Positions 1 through 8,225 of a stretch of DNA of 54,437 nt are shown here, piece by piece. The DNA is taken from assembly GCA_025361765.1 (NCBI GenBank), contig JANYJS010000040.1, positions 1 to 54,437 of the forward strand. Direction: 5' to 3'. The stretch is from Bacillota bacterium. Lineage in GTDB: Bacteria > Bacillota > Clostridia > Peptostreptococcales > Anaerovoracaceae. A model generated the notes under the pieces. It ran no database searches. It was not told the DNA's origin and saw only the letters and a program-made list of their open reading frames with translations. Every line of letters starts with the position of its first letter. Within the stretch, counting starts at the first letter, position 1. Both the position numbers and the translations under genes were made by a program.

Positions 1-144
1 CCACTTGTTTATGAGAAGTCTTTTTAATTAATTTTATCAGTTTTCTTTTTTTTAATAATAACCTGATAGCGTCTAATCATAATTCAATCTTTTAGCATTT
101 AAATTTGATATTATCTTTGTCCTTTTATATATTTAAAACAGAAT

Positions 145-1668
145 TCATCTATTTATCATCTGCTTTATAAGCTTTAGTTCCTCAACCTTAAATACCATTA
201 ATGCTCCAGTATAAACCACGCAGGCAACAATCACAGCTGCTGCAAACTGCACTAATCTTGCCGCTAGCACATGGTCCATCGGCATCGCAATTTGTAGATA
301 GACCATATAGGATGTCCCTACTGCGATAATGGCCGAAATAATAATTTTCGCAATCTTCAGTTTGGATTTAAGGATAATAATCTCTGGATACTTCATCCTA
401 AAACCGGCTATCAGCATTGTAGTTCCAGCGATTGCCGAAATGCTTGTGGCAAGTGCCAAACCGCTATGGGCCATTGATTTAACCAAGATCAAGTTAAAAA
501 CTATGTTTATTATAACACCTATTGCCCCAAAAATCACGGGTGTTTTCATGTTGTGCTTTGCATAGTAGACTTGTGCGAATAAAGTATTTAGCGACATAAA
601 AAGAAGCCCAATAGTATAGTAAAAAAAAGCTGATGCTGTCATACTCGTCGCCAGGGTGCTGAATGCACCTCGTTCATATGCAATCTGAACAATTTGCTTG
701 CTATAAACCATTGCCCCTAATGTGCAAGGGACTGCAATGATGACTATAAGCGTCATGCCTACGCTTATGATATTGCCCAATCGTTCAGAATCGCCCTGCG
801 CGCTAGCCTGCGTGAGTTTTGGATAGATGATTGTCGTCATTATTGTTATTGTCAGCCCCATAATCATGCTAACGAGAAGATTTCCAAAGTTTAATGCCGA
901 AACGCTTCCCTCAGGCAATCCTGATGCAAGCATCTTGTCAACAAACGCATTGATCTGGCTCATGCTATTCCCAATAAATACCGGCAGCGAAAGAACCATA
1001 ATCCTGGTAACGGCGCTGCTTACGTTGTGTGAAGATGTATAGATAAAGCTGTTTTTCCTGGCGATGGCTGCCATTATTGCTAATCGAATAACATATAGGA
1101 TCAAATAGCCAAATACAAGGTAATGGTAGCTGGTCAGCGCACTTATTATAATGGTGGAAATAAGAATTATGTTTTGTATCAAACCGAATGCCACTTGAGG
1201 CAAAAACACGCCTTTATACCGGAGGAATGCTTCCAAAACATCGGCAGTGACCATAAAAATAAGGTAAAAAAAAGTTGTTTTGAGAAAAAAACTAGTCAGT
1301 TCAGCCGTTTCTCCCTTAAAACCGCTGGCAAATATGGCAACAATTTGGTCGGAAAGTATAAATCCTATGATTGCCGAAATCAGTGCAGTAATTGCCAGTA
1401 TTTTTAATACGCTGCTTGTAAATTCATTGCCCTTTATTACACCTTCTTCCTCAATTGTTTTTGAGAATATAGGCATATAGGCGACTGACACTGCACCAAG
1501 AATCCCACCAAATATCATTGTTGGTATCGCTATAGCCATAACATAAGCATCCGTTATATAACTTGTACCGAAAAAATTGGCCATGACCATTTCTCTTATA
1601 AAACCGAATCCTTTGGATATAAGAGTGAGGATAGCCATGAGCATGGCGGTTCTTGCTGCCGTTCTCAT
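145..1668 (-). CDS. murJ: MurJ/MviN-family lipid flippase
   Basis: A 507-residue polytopic membrane protein of the MOP superfamily, about the usual length for MurJ with its roughly 14 membrane segments. The N-terminus (ISKGFGFIREMVMANFFG) is the classic MviN opening, and the interior alternates hydrophobic helices with short loops. The family flips lipid II or other undecaprenyl-linked glycans across the cytoplasmic membrane. The ATG overlaps the TGA of the upstream winged-helix gene as ATGA, so the two are translationally coupled. The nucleotidyltransferase gene further upstream makes an exopolysaccharide flippase role a possible alternative to peptidoglycan synthesis. The 144 bases downstream to the window edge are AT-rich, with no gene or clear terminator seen. 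Confidence 0.85.
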   Translation of the reverse strand: MRTAARTAMLMAILTLISKGFGFIREMVMANFFGTSYITDAYVMAIAIPTMIFGGILGAVSVAYMPIFSKTIEEEGVIKGNEFTSSVLKILAITALISAIIGFILSDQIVAIFASGFKGETAELTSFFLKTTFFYLIFMVTADVLEAFLRYKGVFLPQVAFGLIQNIILISTIIISALTSYHYLVFGYLILYVIRLAIMAAIARKNSFIYTSSHNVSSAVTRIMVLSLPVFIGNSMSQINAFVDKMLASGLPEGSVSALNFGNLLVSMIMGLTITIMTTIIYPKLTQASAQGDSERLGNIISVGMTLIVIIAVPCTLGAMVYSKQIVQIAYERGAFSTLATSMTASAFFYYTIGLLFMSLNTLFAQVYYAKHNMKTPVIFGAIGVIINIVFNLILVKSMAHSGLALATSISAIAGTTMLIAGFRMKYPEIIILKSKLKIAKIIISAIIAVGTSYMVYLQIAMPMDHVLAARLVQFAAAVIVACVVYTGALMVFKVEELKLIKQMINR

Positions 1669-2198
1669 AGTAGTATATTCACCGCCTTGGTGGCATCAAA
1701 GCCAGGTAGCTCTGGTAGTTGTTCATCCCAATAAAATAAGACGTCGTGGGATTCCAGGATTATTGGATCGCTGGATCCTTTATAATAAATCGCTCTGTCT
1801 CCAAGCGCCAATTGGCAGATTTCCATCATTTCATCCGGAGGTCCATATACTTTTATTTTCTTTGCCTCGGATTCGTAGTGTTTTGCCAGTTCTTTAATTT
1901 TATCTGTGAGCGTTATTACCGCTTCATAGGATATCTTCATATATCTCAGCGTAAGCCGGGTTTTTTCTGAAAGGCCCCTTGGTGTAATATTATATTTTAT
2001 GGATTTGCTCGTTTGTCCTTCAATTTTAATAAGGCCTATCTTAAGGAATTTTTTCATCAAAAAATTGGCCTGCCCGAGAGAAATTCCAGTAGCTTCGGCG
2101 ATTTTCCTCTGACTGATTTCTGGATTCTCAGCGATAATCTGGAGAATGTCATGTTCTAAATGTGAATCAGGATTTTTTTGAAGGTTGCTATCAGGCAT
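1665..2198 (-). CDS. winged-helix transcriptional regulator, EPS-associated MarR-like
   Basis: A 177-residue protein. Residues about 15-75 form a winged helix: helix, then the recognition segment ISQRKIAEATGISLGQANFLM, then a wing ending in YNITPRG. It resembles the MarR-type regulators found in exopolysaccharide loci. A helical linker (about 80-110) leads to a C-terminal alpha/beta segment starting KIKVYGPPDEMMEIC that looks like a small Rossmann-like ligand domain; this is inference. The stop codon overlaps the murJ-like start (ATGA), so regulator and flippase are made together. Its target is unknown; local control of cell-surface glycan export is the simplest reading. Confidence 0.65.
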   Translation of the reverse strand: MPDSNLQKNPDSHLEHDILQIIAENPEISQRKIAEATGISLGQANFLMKKFLKIGLIKIEGQTSKSIKYNITPRGLSEKTRLTLRYMKISYEAVITLTDKIKELAKHYESEAKKIKVYGPPDEMMEICQLALGDRAIYYKGSSDPIILESHDVLFYWDEQLPELPGFDATKAVNILL

Positions 2199-2277
2199 AT
2201 TTGTCTCCTATTTCATCGTTCATTTTCTGAACATCTATTATTTTATATCTTCATTTGATTTATGTCAATTCAAACTC

Positions 2278-2310
2278 CTTTAAAATTCCTTTAAAATTCC
2301 TTTAAAAATA
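2278..2310. repeat. 11-bp tandem repeat, three copies
   Basis: The unit CCTTTAAAATT occurs three times in a row with one mismatch in the last copy (2278-2288, 2289-2299, 2300-2310). It lies between the winged-helix gene and the terminator of the nucleotidyltransferase gene. It is probably a slippage product. Confidence 0.8.
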
Positions 2311-2330
2311 AGGCTTACATTATAACGAAA

Positions 2331-2355
2331 GCTCCTAATCAATCTGACTAGGAGC
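2331..2355 (-). terminator. probable terminator after the nucleotidyltransferase gene
   Basis: The arms GCTCCTA and TAGGAGC flank an 11-base loop. On the minus strand the hairpin is followed by TTTCGTT, a weak U tract. It sits 42 bases past the stop of the gene ending at 2397. Confidence 0.5.
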
Positions 2356-2396
2356 AATTATTCGCTTAATTATTAAATTTTATTCAGTTTATAGAA

Positions 2397-3101
2397 TCAT
2401 TCCCACACCTTCCAAGGTGCATTATCGTCTTCCCAAAGTTTATCAAGTTTCATCTTATCCTTATGGGTATCCATGCTCTGCCAGAAGCCATCATGTTTGT
2501 AGCCCATCAGCTCGCCTTCCTGGGCCAGCTGCACGAGTATATGGCTCTCCCATCTGGTGTTGTCGCCTGCAATTCGGTTAAGAACTTCATTATTCAGTAT
2601 CGCAAATCCGCCGTTGATCCAGAGGCTCCTGTCTGTTGATGCCTTTTCAAAATTGGTGATTTGATTCCCGGAAAATTCCACTTTTCCCTCTTCCAAGTGA
2701 GGGTGAACCGTAGCAATACTAGCAAGCTTTCCATGTTCGTTATGAAATTCTAAAAAGCTTTTAAGATTGATATCTGAAAGGCAGCTCGCGAAGGTCAGCA
2801 TAAAAGTCTCATCGTTTTTAATGAAGCTCGCCAGACGCTTGATACGCCCACCGGTCTCGGTAAAAAATCCGGTGTCGATGACTTTTAGATCGAATTCTGT
2901 CTGGCCGAAACCATACTCTCTTATATCCTGTGCCTTATACCCGGCGGCGACTATGAATTCATCAAAGCCAAAAGCAGAGTAATAATTCATGATGTGCCAT
3001 AGAATGGGTTTCCCACCGATTCTAACAAGTGATTTGGGAAGGGCTTCAGGATCCCCGTTCATTCGGGTGCCTTGTCCACCGGCTAGTATTATAACTTTCA
3101 T
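2397..3101 (-). CDS. sugar-1-phosphate nucleotidyltransferase, RfbF-like, altered metal motif
   Basis: A 234-residue protein matching glucose-1-phosphate cytidylyltransferase (RfbF) along its length. It has the N-terminal MKVIILAGGQGTRM loop, PKSLVRIGGKPILWHIM, DTGFFTETGGRIKR, and the C-terminal GFWQSMDTHKDKMKLDKLW signature. RfbF makes CDP-glucose for deoxysugar synthesis. The start at 3101 is chosen because AGGTG lies five bases upstream and the nucleotide loop begins there. Oddity: the usual YGDG(V/L)SD segment, whose first Asp binds the metal, reads FASCLSD, so that Asp is missing. The protein may be inactive, or may be a paralog with another role. The usual partner rfbG is not in the window. 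Confidence 0.7.
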   Translation of the reverse strand: MKVIILAGGQGTRMNGDPEALPKSLVRIGGKPILWHIMNYYSAFGFDEFIVAAGYKAQDIREYGFGQTEFDLKVIDTGFFTETGGRIKRLASFIKNDETFMLTFASCLSDINLKSFLEFHNEHGKLASIATVHPHLEEGKVEFSGNQITNFEKASTDRSLWINGGFAILNNEVLNRIAGDNTRWESHILVQLAQEGELMGYKHDGFWQSMDTHKDKMKLDKLWEDDNAPWKVWE

Positions 3102-3254
3102 GCGTACACCTGCCAATCTAGGAATATAGGATGTTTGTAGCTAGGGTCCTTCAGTCACAGTCTAACAAAAACCAGTTGAAAAATCAATCTTCTAAAGGTA
3201 GACTTCAGCAAAAGCCAATCATCCTGAAAGCTGTTGCAGTAAATGCCAATCACT

Positions 3255-3743
3255 TTAAAGACCGATTGCCTTAAACGCACCAAGGCTTATAGCCGTCACC
3301 AGAATTCCTGCGCCCATGTCTCCAAGAAGCAAGGCAGGAAAAGCTGTCTTAAACCTGAGATCGAGCAGCACAGCTGCCAAAGTCCCTGTCCATACTCCCG
3401 TTCCAGGAAGAGGGATGGCGACAAAAATAAGTAGGCCCCAGAACTCATATCGTCTGATGCCGTCACTTTTTGCCAGGGTCTTTGCCATCAGGCGGCCTAA
3501 GTGTTTATCAAAGAAAGGCTTTTTCATCAGATAGCGAAAAATCGGCCTTATGCCAAAAAACAGAAAAGGCACCGGCAACATGCTGCCCAGGATGCTCAAA
3601 ATGAAGCCGTAAATCGGCGTAAAACCCATGGACATAGCTAGGGGAATCGCCCCCCTGACTTCAATGATCGGGAGTAGGGCGGCAAAAAAAACTGTAAACT
3701 CTGGTGAAAACACTTTTTCAAGTGCCAATATCAAATTATCCAT
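3255..3743 (-). CDS. COG2426-family small membrane protein
   Basis: A 162-residue integral membrane protein with about four hydrophobic segments. It carries the family hallmark LLPIIEVRGAIPLA near residue 25-38 and GLLIFVAIPLPGTGVWTG near 103-120. The family is annotated as putative small multidrug export protein, but its function is not established. It reads as a single-gene unit whose start lies close to the divergent promoter of the plus-strand hydrolase gene. No terminator is evident between it and the nucleotidyltransferase gene. Confidence 0.75.
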   Translation of the reverse strand: MDNLILALEKVFSPEFTVFFAALLPIIEVRGAIPLAMSMGFTPIYGFILSILGSMLPVPFLFFGIRPIFRYLMKKPFFDKHLGRLMAKTLAKSDGIRRYEFWGLLIFVAIPLPGTGVWTGTLAAVLLDLRFKTAFPALLLGDMGAGILVTAISLGAFKAIGL

Positions 3744-3806
3744 GTGGTTATTATAATACGGCCGAGGTATAATGCCAATCTTTTATTTGAACAGGCAACT
3801 ACTCAC

Positions 3807-3836
3807 TTGAAATTATGGCCAGTTTATGTATATAAT
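3807..3836 (+). promoter_or_regulatory. sigma-A promoter for the GDSL-type hydrolase gene
   Basis: TTGAAA (3807-3812) and TATAAT (3831-3836) are separated by 18 bases, about 95 bases before the start codon. Confidence 0.6.
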
Positions 3837-3931
3837 AAACTCAATAAATTTCATTATTATTGGTTTTATTGGTTTGCTAAAATTGTACGTAAAAATTTGT
3901 GTAAAAAATTTGATGAGGAGGTATTTCATTT

Positions 3932-4513
3932 ATGAAGGTAGTTTGTATTGGAAGCTCAAATACCGTTGGATTTCCGCTTAAAAAAGGGCAGGGCTGGGTG
4001 AGTCTTTGGGAGAAGGCTTCAGGCTATGAGATCATCAACAAAGGCGTTATTGGGAGCAGTGCCGAAGGCATGCTTTTCAGATTTAAAACTGACGTCCTGG
4101 ATTTGGCTCCGGATATGGCCGTCATCGTTTGTGGCACCGTGGATTTTATCACTTATGACAAAACCCCCGAAGAGGTTATGGGCTACCTTCTGCGCATGGT
4201 CACCATGTGTAAAGAGAAGGGAATAAAACCTGTGGTTATTGCACAGATTCTTATCGACATGCCTCTTGCCTGCAAAGTTATGGCAGGGGACGCCTGCATC
4301 GACTATGTTGCCATCAACGAAAGGCTGATCAAGCTTCGTGATTTGATGATATCCGCCGCTGACAAAAATGGCTTTGAAGTCTGGGATTTCCAAAAGGGCT
4401 TTGACAAGGCCATCAAAGGCAAGGATCGCGCGCTCTATTTCGTGGACGGCATCCATCCAAACGCCAAGACCAATAAAATTTTCGCCGGTCTTGTTAAGGA
4501 GTATAGTAGCTAG
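3932..4513 (+). CDS. SGNH/GDSL-family hydrolase, atypical motifs
   Basis: A 193-residue cytoplasmic protein of the SGNH esterase fold, with no signal peptide. Block I reads CIGSSNTVG: the nucleophile Ser is present, but the usual Asp of GDS is Ser. Block II is NKGVIGSSAEG. Block III is CGTVDF, where GxND is expected, so the oxyanion-hole Asn is replaced. Block V, DGIHPN, keeps the catalytic Asp and His. Members deacylate or de-esterify lipids or sugars; the substrate here is unknown. The start is supported by GAGGAGG about nine bases upstream. The gene is a lone plus-strand unit ending at a shared terminator. Confidence 0.7.
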   Translation: MKVVCIGSSNTVGFPLKKGQGWVSLWEKASGYEIINKGVIGSSAEGMLFRFKTDVLDLAPDMAVIVCGTVDFITYDKTPEEVMGYLLRMVTMCKEKGIKPVVIAQILIDMPLACKVMAGDACIDYVAINERLIKLRDLMISAADKNGFEVWDFQKGFDKAIKGKDRALYFVDGIHPNAKTNKIFAGLVKEYSS

Positions 4514-4533
4514 GGCAGCGGTTAATTTAGAAT

Positions 4534-4574
4534 AAAAAATACCGTACACGCTTTGATTGTGTACGGTATTTTTT
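4534..4574. terminator. bidirectional intrinsic terminator
   Basis: A perfect 16-base inverted repeat (AAAAAATACCGTACAC and its complement) with a 9-base loop. It has an A run on the left and a T run on the right, so it can end transcription from both the hydrolase gene and the fatty-acid cluster. Confidence 0.9.
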
Positions 4575-4628
4575 ATTTGAGGCGGGACACGCCTTTCATT
4601 ACCATTATCAAGTTATGCATTCTGCCGC

Positions 4629-5774
4629 TTAGCTGGTCAGTTCGTCAAAGATCTCCTTGACCGTTTTAATCCGGTCTTCTCGATAGGCGTTGCTGCCGCA
4701 AAAGATCAGTCCGTTGTCCACATCGCCTTTGGCTGCGTTGATCAGGGCCAGGGTGATGCAGTAAGGAGTGGTGTCCGGCTTGCAATGGGTGATGCAGCCG
4801 TTGCAGGTCTTAGGCGGTATTCTGCCGGCCATGGTTTTTTTGACAAAATCGTTGTTAACAGCTCTGCCCGGCATGCCCACCGGGCTTTGAACTATGACAA
4901 TATTCTCTTTGGTGCTGTCTATATAAGCCTGTTTAAAGTTCGGATGAGCATCGCATTCTTCCGTCGTGACAAATCTCGTTGACATCTGAACCCCGTCGGC
5001 GCCATGAGCCATGGCTTTATGAATGTCTTCCTTGGTGTAAATGCCGCCAGCAACAATAAGCGGTATTGAGATGTCTTTAGCCAAGGCCGGCATTGCTGTT
5101 GATGCTTCTTCATGAGAATCCTTAAGGGTTTCAATTTTTGCGGATTCAATGCCCTTTTGTATTTCGGCCTTGATTTCTTCGATGGTCTGGTAGAAGTTTT
5201 CCTGGGAGCTTTCAAGTTCTTCTGCTTTGAAGCCTAGGTGCCCCCCTGCTTCAGGACCTTCAAATACGACAGCATCAGGCAGTCTGTTGTAGCGCTTAAG
5301 CCAAGTTTTGATGATCAGGCCTGTAGCTCTAGCTGAAGAAACGATTGGAATCAGCTTTGTGGCTGTCCCCGGGCATATTCCGGGAAGTCCCATGGGCAGA
5401 CCGGCTCCGGAAATGATCATATGGACACCGGCTTCAATGGAAGCCTTGACATAATCTTCATAATGGCTGACCGCGCACATGATATTGACGCCGATGGCGC
5501 CTCCCGCATCCGCAGATTTTTTAATGGCATCTGTGATATTTCTCTTCAGCGCCCTGATGTTGGCTTCCATGGCATGTTTTTGAAAATCATCCTCCATGAA
5601 ACCGATTTGAGCCGCGGAGATGACGCCTACGCCGCCGCAGGATGCCACGGCTGATGCCAAGCTTGACATGGAAATACCAATGCCCATTCCGCCTTGGAAT
5701 ATCGGTACCTTGATCTCCAGATCTCCTATTTTTAAAGGCGGCAATTTTGCGCTTTCTAATCGCTGTTTGTTCAA
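4629..5774 (-). CDS. FMN-dependent NPD/FabK-like oxidoreductase with C-terminal Cys cluster
   Basis: A 381-residue TIM-barrel flavoprotein of the nitronate monooxygenase/FabK superfamily. Residues about 25-50 (PIFQGGMGIGISMSSLA) and the phosphate-binding region (LIVAGGIYTKEDI, then GADGVQMSTRF) are typical. A C-terminal cluster, CNGCITHC followed by PYC, marks the clostridial subgroup that may bind a metal or cluster. A Lys/Glu-rich stretch around residues 185-225 looks like an insert in a loop. It is the last gene of the fab cluster, about 100 bases after the fabT-like gene. It is distinct from the true FabK at 9977-10969. Its substrate is unknown; candidates are nitronates, quinones or an unsaturated acyl thioester. 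Confidence 0.75.
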   Translation of the reverse strand: MNKQRLESAKLPPLKIGDLEIKVPIFQGGMGIGISMSSLASAVASCGGVGVISAAQIGFMEDDFQKHAMEANIRALKRNITDAIKKSADAGGAIGVNIMCAVSHYEDYVKASIEAGVHMIISGAGLPMGLPGICPGTATKLIPIVSSARATGLIIKTWLKRYNRLPDAVVFEGPEAGGHLGFKAEELESSQENFYQTIEEIKAEIQKGIESAKIETLKDSHEEASTAMPALAKDISIPLIVAGGIYTKEDIHKAMAHGADGVQMSTRFVTTEECDAHPNFKQAYIDSTKENIVIVQSPVGMPGRAVNNDFVKKTMAGRIPPKTCNGCITHCKPDTTPYCITLALINAAKGDVDNGLIFCGSNAYREDRIKTVKEIFDELTS

Positions 5775-5878
5775 ATTGCTGTCCTACCTTTCATATTAAA
5801 ATTCTATATTTGTTCTAATAATAAACTAAATTTTTTGCTTTGATATTCTTAAAATGCTTCTTTATAATATTTGAATGC

Positions 5879-6337
5879 CTACTGTTTGAGTTTTTCCTGC
5901 TGTTTTCTAAAAAACTCCTTGAGGTTATCCATGGAGCTGAGCAGAACTTTTGCTTCTTCTTCCCCAAGGCTTTCCACTACCTGTGAAACCATATTCTGGT
6001 GAAATTTCTCGTGTTCTTCCATGATGATCTGTCCAGGCTCCGTCAGTTTAATCCTGACAACTCTGCGGTCATCTTCTCCCCGGCACCTGCTGACATAGCC
6101 TTTCTCGACCAATTTGTTTATAGCTATGGTCAATGTGCTGACATTGATCATCAGGTCAACGGCCACCTCGGTCATGGTCCTGGGAATGCCTGTTCCTATG
6201 GCATGCAAGGTATGAACTTCAGTAATGGAAAGCTTATTGTCCGAGGACGATTTGAGGGCAGCCTCTTCAATTTTCAATATGGTATTAAAGACACTGACAA
6301 GTAGATGGTTGAGCTCTCTCATGTCGCTTTCTTTCAT
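5879..6337 (-). CDS. fabT: MarR-family regulator, FabT-like
   Basis: A 152-residue MarR-type dimeric winged-helix protein. The recognition region is MTEVAVDLMINVSTLTIAINKL, followed by the wing RGEDDRRVVRIKLT and a C-terminal dimerisation helix. FabT represses fatty-acid genes when acyl-ACP is abundant. Assignment as FabT rests on its place in the fab cluster and on FabT-type palindromes in the promoter region upstream of fabH. Unlike the usual arrangement in streptococci, where fabT leads the operon, here it follows fabZ. It would then be co-transcribed with the genes it represses. Confidence 0.75.
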   Translation of the reverse strand: MKESDMRELNHLLVSVFNTILKIEEAALKSSSDNKLSITEVHTLHAIGTGIPRTMTEVAVDLMINVSTLTIAINKLVEKGYVSRCRGEDDRRVVRIKLTEPGQIIMEEHEKFHQNMVSQVVESLGEEEAKVLLSSMDNLKEFFRKQQEKLKQ

Positions 6338-6408
6338 ACTTCTTCTAACCTCGCAATCATTGTATCATAATTTTTAAATATTGATAGCCGCAAATTTGGA
6401 TAAATCTT

Positions 6409-6840
6409 TTATCCTATGGCAAACAGGATATCACAGTCGCAAACCACTTTATCGCCTATGTAGGCTTTGGCTTCTCCGGTGCCTGTGCTGCTCCTCAGTC
6501 TGTTTAATGTCACCTCAAGGCGCAAAGTGTCGCCCGGCACCACTTTTTGTCTGAATCTGGCGTTTTTAATGCCGCCGAAGTAGGCGGTTTTGCCCTGATG
6601 CTCTGGAAGGGACAATATCGCCACAGCTCCGGTCTGGGCAAGGGCTTCAATGATCAGGACTCCTGGCATGACCGGCTCTTTTGGGAAATGTCCGGCGAAA
6701 TAGTATTCATCCGCCTTGACGTATTTCACACCGGTGATATGTTTGCCCGGGACCATTTCGATGATTTCATCGATTAATAGGAATGGGTCTCTGTGGGGGA
6801 TGATGGCTTTTATGCCTTCTTTATCAATTAAAACAGACAT
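6409..6840 (-). CDS. fabZ: 3-hydroxyacyl-ACP dehydratase FabZ
   Basis: A 143-residue hotdog-fold enzyme, normal length. Key segments are IIPHRDPFLLIDEI, the catalytic GHFPKEPVMPGVLIIEALAQ with its His and Glu, and YFGGIKNARFRQKVVPGD. It dehydrates 3-hydroxyacyl-ACP to trans-2-enoyl-ACP. The start is preceded by AAGGAGA at good spacing. It follows fabF after about 56 bases. Confidence 0.95.
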   Translation of the reverse strand: MSVLIDKEGIKAIIPHRDPFLLIDEIIEMVPGKHITGVKYVKADEYYFAGHFPKEPVMPGVLIIEALAQTGAVAILSLPEHQGKTAYFGGIKNARFRQKVVPGDTLRLEVTLNRLRSSTGTGEAKAYIGDKVVCDCDILFAIG

Positions 6841-6896
6841 GTCTTATCTCCTTAAAAATTCAGATGCAAAAACATTATTTTCGACTTTTTTCAGGT

Positions 6897-8132
6897 TTAT
6901 TTCCCTGCCCATTTTTTTAGGACTAAAGTCCCGTTGTGGCCGCCAAAGCCCAGCGAATTGGATAGGCAGTACTCAAGCTCCTGGCTTCGTCCCACATTGG
7001 GCACATAGTCAAGGTCCAGCTCCTCATCCGGCACTCTGTAGTTGATGGTGGGCGGAATGAAGCTGTCATTAAGTGCTTTGGTGCAGATGATGGCTTCGAC
7101 TACGCCGGCGGCGCCGAGCAGGTGTCCGGTCATGCTCTTGGTTGAGCTGATGGGAATCTTGTAGGCGGCATCGCCAAAGGTCTTTTTGATGGCTCTGGTT
7201 TCAAAAAGATCGTTGTAGGGCGTGCCGGTTCCGTGGGCGTTGATGTAGGAAATGGCCGCCGGGTCAATGCCGGCCTCTGCTATGGCATTGGCCATCGATG
7301 CCGCCGCCCCAGTCCCTTCCGGGTCCGGTGACGTGATATGGTAAGCGTCGCAGGTGGTGCCATAACCGACAACTTCTGCCAGAATTTTTGCACCTCTATC
7401 CAGCGCATGCTGCAGTTCTTCGACAATGACAATGCCCGCGCCTTCTCCCATGACAAAGCCGTCTCTTTCCTTATCAAAAGGTGTTGAACTTCTGTCAATC
7501 TCGTTTCTCGTGGACAAGGCGGTCATGTTGGCGAAGCCTGAGAAACACACGGGTGCAAAAGGTGCTTCTCCTGCGCCGGCGACAATGGCGTCGGCGTAAC
7601 CGTGCTTAATGGCACGGTAGGCTTCGCCTATGGCATGAGTCCCCGTAGCGCAGGCGGTCACGTGACCGATGCAGGAACCTTTAGCCTGAAGCGCTATTGC
7701 AATGTTTCCCGATAATATGTTTCCGATTACCACTGGCACAAGCAGCGGCGAAACCCTGCCAACGCCCTTTTCCGTGGCTCTGACCACTTCCTTCTCAAGA
7801 GTGATGATGCCGCCGATTCCGGAGCCGACGAAGACCCCAAGGCGCTCAGCCTTGATATTCTCTCCACTGATAAGTCCGCTGTCCTTCATGGCCTCAAGCG
7901 CCGCTGTCACGCCAAATTGAGAAAACCGGTCCAACCTTTTGGCTTCCCTTTTATCGTGAAATTCATAGTCCTTGACTTCCGCCCCGACCTTGCATTTCTG
8001 CTCCGTTGTATCAAATTGGGTTATAGGGCCAATACCGTTTTTACCCGACCTAATGCCCTCCCAAAAGCTTTCTGTATTATTTCCCACAGGCGTTACAGCG
8101 CCCATTCCGGTAATTACTACTCTTCTTTCCAT
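6897..8132 (-). CDS. fabF: 3-oxoacyl-ACP synthase II FabF
   Basis: About 411 residues, the usual KAS II size. The nucleophile Cys sits in TACATGTHAIG, the first catalytic His in NAHGTGTPYND, and the Lys and second His in SSTKSMTGHLLGAAG. The C-terminal NSLGFGGHNGTLVL loop is also present. It condenses malonyl-ACP with acyl-ACP. Two ATGs are adjacent (8135 and 8132); the second has the better spacing to AAAGGAG. The 93-base gap to fabG holds no acyl carrier protein gene. Confidence 0.95.
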   Translation of the reverse strand: MERRVVITGMGAVTPVGNNTESFWEGIRSGKNGIGPITQFDTTEQKCKVGAEVKDYEFHDKREAKRLDRFSQFGVTAALEAMKDSGLISGENIKAERLGVFVGSGIGGIITLEKEVVRATEKGVGRVSPLLVPVVIGNILSGNIAIALQAKGSCIGHVTACATGTHAIGEAYRAIKHGYADAIVAGAGEAPFAPVCFSGFANMTALSTRNEIDRSSTPFDKERDGFVMGEGAGIVIVEELQHALDRGAKILAEVVGYGTTCDAYHITSPDPEGTGAAASMANAIAEAGIDPAAISYINAHGTGTPYNDLFETRAIKKTFGDAAYKIPISSTKSMTGHLLGAAGVVEAIICTKALNDSFIPPTINYRVPDEELDLDYVPNVGRSQELEYCLSNSLGFGGHNGTLVLKKWAGK

Positions 8133-8225
8133 CATTTCTCCTTTACTCTAACCTCTAAAGTCCTTACTAATTATCTCTATATATAAGCTGATTTTCTTAA
8201 TAACTTTTATGAAGCGTATCTGGCA

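Noticed and set aside
1123-1897. Plus-strand open frames opposite the flippase and regulator genes
   Set aside because: They are shadows of well-conserved minus-strand genes and show low-complexity, improbable proteins.
4019-4549. 176-codon open frame antisense to the GDSL-type hydrolase
   Set aside because: No ribosome binding site or family resemblance; the plus-strand frame has clear SGNH motifs and a promoter.
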